DNA of 34,206 bases from Myxococcota bacterium (GTDB taxonomy: Bacteria > Myxococcota_A > UBA796 > CAJQPC01), in NCBI GenBank assembly GCA_023150845.1, contig JAKLKD010000063.1, forward strand, positions 1-34,206, written 5' to 3'. Of the stretch, positions 15,850-22,237 are shown piece after piece (position 1 is the stretch's first letter; every line of letters starts with the position of its first letter). The position numbers were made by a program, and so were the translations under genes. The notes beneath the pieces were generated by a model. That model was not told where the DNA came from, made no database searches, and was given only the letters and a program-made list of their open reading frames with translations.

Positions 15850-16273
15850 CCACGTTGAACTCGACGGTCTCGGTGCCTTGATCACCTGTGATGGACAGGG
15901 TGATCACCCACACGCCGCTCATGCTAAAGAGCATCCCCGGCGTGGTGTAGGTGCCGTCGCCGTTTGAGGTCGTCGTCGGGGTGACGGTCATGCCGTGGCC
16001 GTGGCTGGGCATCTCCGCGCTCACGCTCACCGTGGCGTCGGTGACCGGGGCCCCGGCGCCGTCCACGATGGAGGCGGTGAGGTCGAAGTAGTCGTTGAAG
16101 GGGATGGGGTCGGGGCTCGGCGTGATCGTGACGGTGTAGCTCGCGCTTGAGGCCTCACGAGACTCGTCCACCTCGGCGAGGCTGTCCATGGCGCTGTGGT
16201 GGTTCTTGTGGCCGTCCATGCAGCCAGCGGACAAGGCCAAGGCGAAGAGGGCGATCGAGACGACGCGGGTCAT
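15842..16273 (-). CDS. Small His/Met-rich lipoprotein with YtkA/FixH-like beta domain
   Basis: 143 residues. The ATG at 16271-16273 is preceded by GGAGGAG at good spacing and gives a clean lipoprotein signal: MTRVVSIALFALALSAGC, with Cys18 in the LSAGC lipobox. Just after the Cys lies MDGHKNHHSAMDS, a His/Met cluster that could bind metal. Residues about 47-143 form a predicted Ig-like beta-sandwich with 'FDLTASIVDGAGAPVTDATV', 'AEMPSHGHGM' and 'YTTPGMLFSMSGVWVITLSI', the pattern of YtkA-like/FixH-like domains, often linked to copper handling or cytochrome oxidase assembly. No oxidase gene is nearby. Divergent from the MbtH-like gene across 85 bp. Confidence 0.7.
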   Translation of the reverse strand: MTRVVSIALFALALSAGCMDGHKNHHSAMDSLAEVDESREASSASYTVTITPSPDPIPFNDYFDLTASIVDGAGAPVTDATVSVSAEMPSHGHGMTVTPTTTSNGDGTYTTPGMLFSMSGVWVITLSITGDQGTETVEFNVVI

Positions 16274-16358
16274 GGTTCTCCTCCGAAGGGACGCACGGTA
16301 ACATATGCCCGAGGGGGTGGTCCCCGAGACATGCTCAGTCAGAGATGTGGAGGCCAAG

Positions 16359-16556
16359 ATGAGCTTTGAAGGTGATGACGGCGCGCAGTACCAGGTCGTC
16401 GTGAACCCGGAGGACCAGTACTCCATCTGGCCCGCGGACCGCGCGTTGCCCCTGGGCTGGCGGGCAGAAGGCAAGACGGGCACCAAGCAGGAGTGCCTCG
16501 ACCACATTGCGGCCCTGTGGACCGACACGATCCCGAGGGGCCCGCGCGGTCGGTAA
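16359..16556 (+). CDS. MbtH-like protein
   Basis: 65 residues from the ATG at 16359, which has GGAGG (16349-16353) 5 nt upstream; the in-frame ATG at 16305 lacks such a site and would add a non-conserved leader. The whole protein matches the MbtH signature: N-x-E-x-Q-x-S-x-W-P (NPEDQYSIWP), then P-x-G-W (PLGW), G-K-x-G, E-C-L-x-x-I and W-T-D. MbtH proteins bind and activate adenylation domains of nonribosomal peptide synthetases and are normally encoded inside NRPS clusters. No adenylation domain is visible here. The only megasynthase in the window, the PKS ending at 11068, has none. The protein probably serves an NRPS elsewhere in the genome. It reads in the same direction as the Lgt-family gene 74 nt downstream. 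Confidence 0.9.
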   Translation: MSFEGDDGAQYQVVVNPEDQYSIWPADRALPLGWRAEGKTGTKQECLDHIAALWTDTIPRGPRGR

Positions 16557-16602
16557 GGGCAGGCCAGGCGCCGAGGCGACCGCGGCGGCACCACCGCTCA
16601 CT

Positions 16603-16616
16603 CCGCCGCGCGGCGG
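16603..16616. promoter_or_regulatory. Perfect 14-bp palindrome before the lgt-family gene
   Basis: CCGCCGCGCGGCGG is its own reverse complement. It ends 14 nt before the ATG at 16631 and abuts the DnaA box at 16618-16626. In such GC-rich DNA short GC palindromes occur by chance, so the weight comes from its position. Confidence 0.3.
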
Positions 16617-16617
16617 G

Positions 16618-16626
16618 TTATCCACA
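16618..16626 (+). promoter_or_regulatory. Consensus DnaA box (TTATCCACA)
   Basis: TTATCCACA matches the strict DnaA box TTATNCACA exactly. It sits 4 nt before the ATG at 16631, where a ribosome-binding site would be expected and none is seen. It is a single box without a visible cluster or AT-rich unwinding region, so it is not an origin. Confidence 0.45.
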
Positions 16627-16630
16627 GACG

Positions 16631-17554
16631 ATGTTCCCCGACCTGCTGACGCTCCAGACACCCTTCGGCGTGCAGGCCCTGCACACCTACGGGCTGCTCC
16701 TCATCCTCGGCTTCTTCGCCGCGACGCTCGTGACCGGCGCGCGCATGCGGCAGGTCGGCATGAACAGCGACCGCCTCGTGCCGCTGATGCTCATCGCGAT
16801 CCCCTCGTCGATCTTGGGCGCGCGGCTCTTGCACTTCTTGGGCTCGACGGATCGTGACGCCTTCTTGGCGGCGCCCTGGATCCTCTTTGACCTCACCCAA
16901 GGCGGCATGGCCTTCTTGGGCGGCGCCATCGGCGGCGTGATCTCCGGGAGCCTCTTCGCCCGGCGCGCGGGGCTCAACGTCTGGAAGATGGCGGACGTCG
17001 GCGCCCCGTCGATCATGCTCGGCCTCGCCATCGGCCGCCTGGGCTGCTTCGCCGCGGGCTGCTGTCACGGCATGGCCTGCCCGGCCCCCGTCGAGGGCAT
17101 GATCACCGGGGACCTCTTCCCCGGCGGCCAGCTCGTCACCGTCGAGGGTTTCCCCTGGGTGGCGATGGTCTTCAACAAGGGCGTCGGCGTCGGCAGCATC
17201 ATCGGCCACCCGGTCTACCCCACCCAGCTCTGGGAGTCTCTGGGCGCGCTCACGCTCTTTGGGGTGCTGAGCCTCTTGTGGCGTTACGCCCGGCGTTTTG
17301 ACGGGCAGATCCTCGCCGCGACGATGATCCTCTACCCGCCGATGCGCTACACCATCGAGACCTACCGCGGCGACGAGCTCCGGGGCACGAACCTCCTGGG
17401 CATGTTCTCGACCTCCCAGCTCACGGGGCTCATCCTCTTGGCGATGTCCTTCGCGCTCATCGCCTGGCGCTGGCCCAAAGGACTCGCGCCGGAGACGCCG
17501 CTCACCGAGAGCGACCTCGACCCCGACCTTGACCCCGACCTGCTGAAGCGCTGA
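16631..17554 (+). CDS. lgt: Lgt-family protein (prolipoprotein diacylglyceryl transferase)
   Basis: 307 residues with about seven hydrophobic segments. Lgt transfers diacylglycerol from phosphatidylglycerol to the lipobox Cys of prolipoproteins in the inner membrane. Supporting motifs: 'LHTYGLLLILGFFA' near the N-terminus, 'GGMAFLGGAIGG', the signature region at 135-147 (GRLGCFAAGCCHG) and 'YPTQLWESL', 'MRYTIETYRGDELRG' near the C-terminus. In E. coli the signature reads GRxGNFxNxExxG; here Arg136 and the flanking glycines remain but the Asn and Glu positions carry Cys, a divergent subtype. The start at 16631 is chosen because upstream in-frame sequence is Arg/Pro-rich; it lacks an obvious ribosome-binding site. 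Its 3' end is an acidic Asp-Leu-Asp-Pro repeat overlapping the convergent GT2 gene by 53 nt. Confidence 0.8.
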   Translation: MFPDLLTLQTPFGVQALHTYGLLLILGFFAATLVTGARMRQVGMNSDRLVPLMLIAIPSSILGARLLHFLGSTDRDAFLAAPWILFDLTQGGMAFLGGAIGGVISGSLFARRAGLNVWKMADVGAPSIMLGLAIGRLGCFAAGCCHGMACPAPVEGMITGDLFPGGQLVTVEGFPWVAMVFNKGVGVGSIIGHPVYPTQLWESLGALTLFGVLSLLWRYARRFDGQILAATMILYPPMRYTIETYRGDELRGTNLLGMFSTSQLTGLILLAMSFALIAWRWPKGLAPETPLTESDLDPDLDPDLLKR

Positions 17555-18515
17555 GCTGGGCGGCGCGGAGCTGACCGAGCAGCTCGGCGACCTGGTTGAC
17601 CAGCTCACCGGGGCCACCCCGGAGCGCCGGGGCGACCACACCGGGCAAGGCCGCGACCAAGGCGGCGGCGTCGGGCACGCGGGGCGCCTCCCCCAAGGCG
17701 ATGTGCTGGGCGTGGATGTCCCGGGTGCGGCGGTAGAGCTCGCCGGGGCGCCGCGGGTGGGCGTGGAGCACGACGGCGCCGGGGACGTAGCCGATGCGGC
17801 GACCTTGGCGCCAGAGCAGATCCTCGGCGGTGGGCGCGTCGGGGAGCGGGTTCTGGAGCAAGAAGTCCCGGCGGGCCAAAGCGAAGACGTGGTCGAGGCG
17901 CTGGCTGAGGTGGTGCTCCCGGCCGCCGGGCGTCCAGGCGGCGAGGCGATCCCGGGTGATGGCGTCGCTCGTCGGCCAAGGCGCCTGACGGCCAAAGACG
18001 GCGTCGTAACCCCCTTCCTCCAGGGCCTCGACGAGCTGCCGGACCACGCCGCGCCCCCGGGGCAAGGCGTCATCGACGGTGAACAGGATGTAGTCCCCCT
18101 TCGCCAGCTCGACGCCACGCTGCCGGGTGGCGCCGTGGCCGCGCCACTCAAGCGCGTAGACCCGATCGCCGTCTACGATGCCTTTGGGGCGGCCGTTCTG
18201 GAGCACGACCACCTCCATCTGCACGTCCTGGGCCCGCAGGGCGGCGAGGCCGAGGGGGGTGCCCCGGTTGGTGGGGATGACGGCGCTCACCCGGAGCGGC
18301 GGGGCGTCGGGGCGCCCTGGGGTGGGCAGGTAGCCGCGCAGGGCCTCTTGGAGCGACGGGGAGCGGGCCGAGACGGCGTCGAACCAAGGCGCGACCTGCT
18401 CGACGCGCAGCTCCCGGGGCAGCTCACCGTCGAGCTGCAGGCTCACGGGCTCCCCACGTCGCAGGGCCTCCTCGATCTCGCGGCGCGCTCGGGGGCCTAA
18501 GCTGGTGATGTTCAT
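17502..18515 (-). CDS. Family 2 glycosyltransferase
   Basis: 337 residues. Residues about 75-300 form a GT-A fold: 'LRVSAVIPTNRGTPLGLAAL' at the start of the Rossmann-like part, 'VVVLQNGRP', 'GATRQRGVELAKGDYILFTVDDA' with the acidic DD at the DxD-equivalent position, and 'LLWRQGRRIGYVPGAVVLHAHPR' in the acceptor half. Residues 1-70 are a separate helical extension. It uses a nucleotide-sugar donor to build a surface glycan; donor and acceptor are unknown. The start codon overlaps the rmlB stop by 4 nt, making it the last gene of an epimerase-rmlB-GT2 operon. The last 17 codons are antisense to the end of the Lgt-family gene and encode a low-complexity Gly/Arg tail. Confidence 0.8.
   Translation of the reverse strand: MNITSLGPRARREIEEALRRGEPVSLQLDGELPRELRVEQVAPWFDAVSARSPSLQEALRGYLPTPGRPDAPPLRVSAVIPTNRGTPLGLAALRAQDVQMEVVVLQNGRPKGIVDGDRVYALEWRGHGATRQRGVELAKGDYILFTVDDALPRGRGVVRQLVEALEEGGYDAVFGRQAPWPTSDAITRDRLAAWTPGGREHHLSQRLDHVFALARRDFLLQNPLPDAPTAEDLLWRQGRRIGYVPGAVVLHAHPRRPGELYRRTRDIHAQHIALGEAPRVPDAAALVAALPGVVAPALRGGPGELVNQVAELLGQLRAAQLSASAGRGQGRGRGRSR
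17513..17542. repeat. 12-nt tandem repeat in a region coding on both strands
   Basis: Two and a half copies of GACCYYGACCCC-type units (17513-17524, 17525-17536, 17537-17542) encode DLDPDLDPDL at the end of the Lgt-family protein. On the minus strand the same bases encode the Arg/Gly-rich end of the glycosyltransferase. Confidence 0.7.
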
Positions 18516-19456
18516 TCGAGGGCGACACGGCGGGGGTCTTCTTGGGCCCAGGTGACGGTCGCGGCGAGGCCATCGCGCAGGTTGACCCGCGGGGACCAGC
18601 CCAGGGCGGCGCGGGTGTTGTCGTCGTTGAGCGCGTAGCGGCGGTCTTGGCCCGGGCGCTCCTCGACGTGGGTGAGGCGCCCGCCGCCGCAGAGCGCGGC
18701 GAGCTGGGCGGCGAGCTCGGCGTTGGTGCGCTCGTTGCCCCCGGCGAAGTGGTGCACGTCACCAGGCCGACCCCGGCGCAAGAGCGCGACGACCCCCGCG
18801 GCGAAGTCATCCACATGGAGCCAGTCGCGGCGGGCGAGGCCGTCGCCGTGCAGGGTGAGGGGCTCCCCGGCCAAGGCGAGGCGGATCCAGGTGGGGATCG
18901 CCTTCTCGCCGTGCTGCCGAGGCCCGTAGTTGTTCGTGCAGCGCACGACGGAGACGGGGAAGCCCCGGGTGTGGCGGATGGCGTGCACGAGGGCCTCAGC
19001 GGCGGCTTTGGTCGCCGCGTAGAGGTTTCCCGGCCGCAGGGGCGCGTCGGGGCCAAACCGACCCTCGGCCGGGGCCTCGCCGAAGACCTCGTCCGTGCTG
19101 AGGTGAACGGCGTGGGCCACGCCCGCGGCGGCGGCGGCCTCCAGCACGACCCGGGCGCCCTCGATGTTGGTGCGTAAGAACGGCGCGGGGTCGATGAGGG
19201 AGCGGGCGACGTGGGACTCGGCGGCGGCGTGCACCACGGCGTCTTGGCCGGTCATGAGGCGGCGGACCAGGGCCGCGTCGCAGACGTCACCGACGACGAG
19301 CTCAGCGTCTACGCCGTCGAGGTGGGCGCGCCGCCCGGCGTAGGTGAGCAGGTCGAGCACGGTGACGGTCCAGCCATCGGCGACGAGCGCCCGGGCCAAG
19401 GCCGAGCCGATGAAGCCCGCGCCGCCGGTGAGCAGGATGCGCCCAGGCCCCGCCAC
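18512..19456 (-). CDS. rmlB: dTDP-glucose 4,6-dehydratase (RmlB type)
   Basis: 314 residues, somewhat shorter than typical RmlB (about 340-360). It is an extended short-chain dehydrogenase: GGAGFIGS (residues 11-18) binds NAD, the catalytic triad is Thr121 (with Asp122-Glu123 in STDEVFGE, the RmlB/dehydratase signature) plus Tyr146 and Lys150 in YAATK, and 'CTNNYGPRQHGEKAIP' and 'RDWLHVDDFAAGV' form the sugar-nucleotide pocket. It oxidises C4 and removes water to give dTDP-4-keto-6-deoxyglucose. The gene lies 2 nt after the RmlC-like epimerase gene and overlaps the GT2 start. RmlA and RmlD are not in this operon, so the final deoxysugar is undetermined. Confidence 0.88.
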   Translation of the reverse strand: MAGPGRILLTGGAGFIGSALARALVADGWTVTVLDLLTYAGRRAHLDGVDAELVVGDVCDAALVRRLMTGQDAVVHAAAESHVARSLIDPAPFLRTNIEGARVVLEAAAAAGVAHAVHLSTDEVFGEAPAEGRFGPDAPLRPGNLYAATKAAAEALVHAIRHTRGFPVSVVRCTNNYGPRQHGEKAIPTWIRLALAGEPLTLHGDGLARRDWLHVDDFAAGVVALLRRGRPGDVHHFAGGNERTNAELAAQLAALCGGGRLTHVEERPGQDRRYALNDDNTRAALGWSPRVNLRDGLAATVTWAQEDPRRVALE

Positions 19457-19458
19457 GC

Positions 19459-19920
19459 TCAGCTGTCCCGCCGCGACCAGTCGAAGGACAACACGCCGTG
19501 GGCTGGCGCGCGCTCCTCGTCAGGGCGCTCCCGGTCGTAGGGGGCGGAGACGACGTTGACCACCAGGGCCTCTTCTTCGCCGATGTTCTTGAGGCCGTGC
19601 CAGATGCCCGGCGGGAACATCACGAGGTTGAAGCTGCGGTCTCCCAAGATGAAGGACATCTGCGCGCCGTAGGTCGGCGAGTCCGGGCGATCGTCGATGA
19701 GGCCCAACATCACCCGCCCCTTGAGGCAAGACATGCGGTCCCACTGGCGGGCGTGGCGGTGCCAGGCCTTCACGACGCCGGGGTAGAGCGTCGTGACGTA
19801 GACCTGCCCGATCGGCGCGGCCATGAGCGCGTCGTCATCGGCCCGCACGAGCTCCGCCAAGGAGCCGCGCTGGTCGTTGTGCCAGGTCAGGGGCTTACAC
19901 AGCACGCCATGAATCGACAT
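19459..19920 (-). CDS. RmlC-like sugar-nucleotide 3,5-epimerase/cupin
   Basis: 153 residues from the ATG at 19918-19920; the frame remains open further upstream but that part runs antisense through the next gene. The protein is a double-stranded beta-helix: 'HGVLCKPLTWHNDQRGSLAELVR' is the usual RmlC-family opening, 'GVVKAWHRHARQWDRMSCLKGRV' holds the HxHxxQ cluster that takes the place of the catalytic His region, and 'VMFPPGIWHGLKNIGEEEALVVN' closes the barrel. It is shorter than classical RmlC (about 180 residues) and resembles the epimerase-like subgroup acting on dTDP-4-keto-6-deoxy sugars. It is the first gene of the operon with rmlB and the GT2, and is divergent from the hydrolase operon across 69 bp. 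Epimerase versus isomerase activity is unresolved. Confidence 0.75.
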   Translation of the reverse strand: MSIHGVLCKPLTWHNDQRGSLAELVRADDDALMAAPIGQVYVTTLYPGVVKAWHRHARQWDRMSCLKGRVMLGLIDDRPDSPTYGAQMSFILGDRSFNLVMFPPGIWHGLKNIGEEEALVVNVVSAPYDRERPDEERAPAHGVLSFDWSRRDS

Positions 19921-19989
19921 GGCCGCGTTTGTAACCCAGAAGACCCCTCTTCGCTCGGATCCTGGCGCCGGGTGAGTTAGGGTGCGGAC

Positions 19990-20727
19990 ATGGGTATGCT
20001 CCTCGCCTTGTTCGGCGCCGTCGCCTTCGCCGCGCCGACGCCGACGCTGACCGACGCCGGTCGGGCGCGGCCCGACGCCCGGCCCGCCATGCTCGTGGTG
20101 ACGCCTGGGGTGAGCCCCGCGGCCTACTCGGTCTGGGTCGACGCCGTCGAGGGCGCGGGCCTCGACGCCTGGCTGCTCACCTTCCCCGGCGTGACCTGGA
20201 CCGTTGACGACGCCGTCGCTGGGCTCAAGAGCGCGTTCTCCACCCTGTCTGGGGGCCGTGAGGTGCCGGTGATCGCCGCCCACGGATACGCCGGGGTGCT
20301 CGTGCTCCTGAGCGCCGTCGAGCCCGCCGCCTTGGCCCTCGTCGGCACCCCGCTGGGCCCCCAGCCCGTGCCTGTGCTCACCCGTCCGCCCGTCGGCGGC
20401 GCCGCCTTGGGCCTGCCTTGGGCCCCGGAGCTCCTCGGCCCCCTGGCCGTCGAGCCTACCTCCGGGGAGCTGGGCCGGGCCTACGCCGCTTGGGCGGTGA
20501 GCCTCCCCGACTATGCGCCTCCGCGCTGTCCGAGCCTCGTCGTCAGCTCGGGGATCGACCCCGTCGCCCCGCCCGAGGTGGTGCGTCTGCCCTCCCAGAG
20601 CTGGCCCGACCGGCGCTGGGTGCGCGTCGGGATGCTCGGCCTCGACCCAAAAGAGCTGAGCCACAGCGAGCTGCTCTCCGACCCCGACCTCGCCGCCGAG
20701 GTCGCGGCCTTCTTGAGGGCGCCATGA
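19990..20727 (+). CDS. Exported alpha/beta-hydrolase-fold protein lacking the nucleophile Ser
   Basis: 245 residues. MGMLLALFGAVAFAAP is a short signal peptide. The rest follows the alpha/beta-hydrolase layout: 'PAMLVVTPGVSPAAYSVWVDAVEGAG' (strand with oxyanion loop), 'GLDAWLLTFPGV', the nucleophile-elbow strand 'VPVIAAHGYAGVLVLL', 'CPSLVVSSGIDPVAPP' (acid turn with Asp) and 'LSHSELL' (His turn). The usual GHSxGG reads AHGYAG, so Gly99 stands where the catalytic Ser should be. I infer a non-catalytic or re-purposed hydrolase, perhaps a ligand-binding or chaperone partner for the intact hydrolase whose ATG overlaps its stop by 4 nt. First gene of the 19990-23504 operon. Confidence 0.7.
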   Translation: MGMLLALFGAVAFAAPTPTLTDAGRARPDARPAMLVVTPGVSPAAYSVWVDAVEGAGLDAWLLTFPGVTWTVDDAVAGLKSAFSTLSGGREVPVIAAHGYAGVLVLLSAVEPAALALVGTPLGPQPVPVLTRPPVGGAALGLPWAPELLGPLAVEPTSGELGRAYAAWAVSLPDYAPPRCPSLVVSSGIDPVAPPEVVRLPSQSWPDRRWVRVGMLGLDPKELSHSELLSDPDLAAEVAAFLRAP

Positions 20728-21785
20728 GCCCTCGGCGCTGGGCCGCCCTCGCCGCCTTGGCCTACGGGGGCGGGACGATGATGTCCGAGGCCGCCCCGCA
20801 GCCCACCGAGGCGCCCTGCGCGGCCGCCGAGCGCCACCTCGTCAAGACCGAAGACGGCGCCACCATCGCCCTGCACCGCCACCCCGGCGAGGGGCCCCCC
20901 GTGCTCATCGTGCACGGCATCTCCTCCAACCACCGCTGCTGGGACCTCAGCCCCGAGCGCAGCGTCGCCACGGCGCTCGTCGCCGCGGGCTTTGACCCTT
21001 GGCTCCTCGACCTGCGGGGCCACGGCGACGCGCTCACCGACGCCGAGGGCCGACGCCAGTGGGGCGGCTGGACGATGGACGACTACGGGCTCCGGGACGT
21101 GCCTGCCGCCGTGGACTACGTCCTTGAGCGCACCGGGGCGGCGCGGGTGGGCTACGTCGGCCACAGCCTCGGCGGCATGATCGGCGCGGTCTACGCGAGC
21201 TCCGCGCCCGGCGCCCAAGACAAGCTCTACGCCCTGATCGCCGTGGGCAGCCCGCTGGACTTCTCCGACCCCGACCCGCTCGTGAGCGGCGCCTTGGGCC
21301 TCGCCCGGTGGTCCTTGCCCGTCGTGCCCACGGACCAGCTCGCGAAGGTGCAGGCCGCGATGGGCGGCCGCGCGACGCCGATCAACGCCATGGTGGACGC
21401 CGCCTTACTCAACGACGTGTCCCCCGAGCTGCGGCCGATGATGTACCGGGCGATCACGAGCCCCATGACCGGCGGGGAGCTGCGCCAGCTCGGCGCCGCG
21501 GCCCAAGAGGGCGGCTTCGTGGACGCCCAGGGCCTCGTGGACTACCGCGGCCCCCTCGCCAAGGTCACCGTGCCGACCCTCGTGATCGCCGGGCGGGCCG
21601 ACCAGATCGCCCCGGTGGACCGGGTGATGGCGTTCTACACCGCCGTCGGCGCGCCGGAGCGCCGCCTGGTGATCGCCGGGCGGGCGACGGGCTTCGCGGT
21701 AGACTACGGCCACCTCGACCTCACGCTGGGCGACCACGCGGCGACCGAGATCTTCCCCCTGATCGCCGAGTGGTTACGCCGATGA
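20724..21785 (+). CDS. Exported alpha/beta-fold hydrolase, triad intact
   Basis: 353 residues from the ATG at 20724 (ATGA overlap with the preceding stop). The N-terminus (MSPRRWAALAALAYGGGTMMSEA) is a signal peptide or anchor. Fold markers in order: 'PPVLIVHGISSNHRCWDL' oxyanion loop, 'DPWLLDLRGHGDA', nucleophile Ser148 in GHSLGG, Asp293 in 'GRADQIAPVD' and His330 in 'YGHLDL'. The HGISSNHRCWD loop is of the kind seen in lipase/esterase and polyester-synthase relatives, so a lipid-like ester or thioester substrate in the periplasm is plausible. It follows its Ser-less relative and overlaps the next gene by 4 nt, indicating a co-translated set. Substrate not determinable. Confidence 0.82.
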   Translation: MSPRRWAALAALAYGGGTMMSEAAPQPTEAPCAAAERHLVKTEDGATIALHRHPGEGPPVLIVHGISSNHRCWDLSPERSVATALVAAGFDPWLLDLRGHGDALTDAEGRRQWGGWTMDDYGLRDVPAAVDYVLERTGAARVGYVGHSLGGMIGAVYASSAPGAQDKLYALIAVGSPLDFSDPDPLVSGALGLARWSLPVVPTDQLAKVQAAMGGRATPINAMVDAALLNDVSPELRPMMYRAITSPMTGGELRQLGAAAQEGGFVDAQGLVDYRGPLAKVTVPTLVIAGRADQIAPVDRVMAFYTAVGAPERRLVIAGRATGFAVDYGHLDLTLGDHAATEIFPLIAEWLRR

Positions 21786-22237
21786 ACAACCCGCCCCGTC
21801 TGCTCCAGCTCCAGAGCGGCGTCGCCGTGCTCCACGCCGAGGCGACGGCGCTCGTCGGCTGCGGCGACGGCCTGATGTCCGAGTGGCTCTCCCGGGGCCT
21901 GCCCCGCCGCGGCCCCGACGTCGTGTACCTTCCCGAGACGAGCCCTCTTCAGGTCGCCGGGCTCTACGCTCTGCTCGCCTTCGCCCAGCGCGCGGGTCGG
22001 AAGGCGCCGATGCGGGTGGTGAGCGCGCTGGACGACGAGGCGGCCCCGGCGCTCGTCGCGGCCTGGATTCAGACCGAGCGCGACGGCTTCCCCGTAGAGA
22101 TTGAGGGGGAGCTGCCCGGCGCGACCATCGATGTCGGGCCTTTTGCGCTCCGCGCCGCGCCCGCCGCCGAAGGGCTCGGCTTCGATCTGAGCGTCGGCGG
22201 CGAGGTCCACAGCTTCAGGCCCGGCCGTGGCCGCTGA
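21782..22237 (+). CDS. Small protein resembling a metal-site-less metallo-beta-lactamase fold (tentative)
   Basis: 151 residues, ATG at 21782 overlapping the hydrolase stop. The N-terminal half follows RNase Z-type metallo-beta-lactamase (MBL) topology: 'ALVGCGDGLMSEWLSRGLP' sits like the DCGEGTQxxL strand and helix, and 'DVVYLPETSPLQVAGLYALLAFAQRAGRKAPMRVV' like the 'ITHxHxDHxxGLPxLL' segment. The HxHxDH metal ligands are absent (LPETSP in their place). The C-terminal half gives further predicted beta strands and ends in GRGR. If the comparison holds, this is a second pseudo-enzyme in the operon. The comparison rests on pattern only, and the protein is shorter than a full MBL domain. It overlaps the flavoprotein gene by 11 nt. 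Confidence 0.5.
   Translation: MNNPPRLLQLQSGVAVLHAEATALVGCGDGLMSEWLSRGLPRRGPDVVYLPETSPLQVAGLYALLAFAQRAGRKAPMRVVSALDDEAAPALVAAWIQTERDGFPVEIEGELPGATIDVGPFALRAAPAAEGLGFDLSVGGEVHSFRPGRGR

Noticed and set aside
16305-16358. Upstream ATG as the start of the MbtH-like protein.
   Set aside because: It lacks a ribosome-binding site and adds residues outside the MbtH family; the ATG at 16359 has GGAGG at 5 nt.
16603-16626. Replication origin at the DnaA box.
   Set aside because: Only one box is present, with no AT-rich unwinding region and no dnaA, dnaN or gyrB nearby.
20724-21785. The intact alpha/beta hydrolase as the missing thioesterase of the PKS.
   Set aside because: It is about 9 kb away, belongs to another operon and has an export signal, whereas the PKS is cytosolic.
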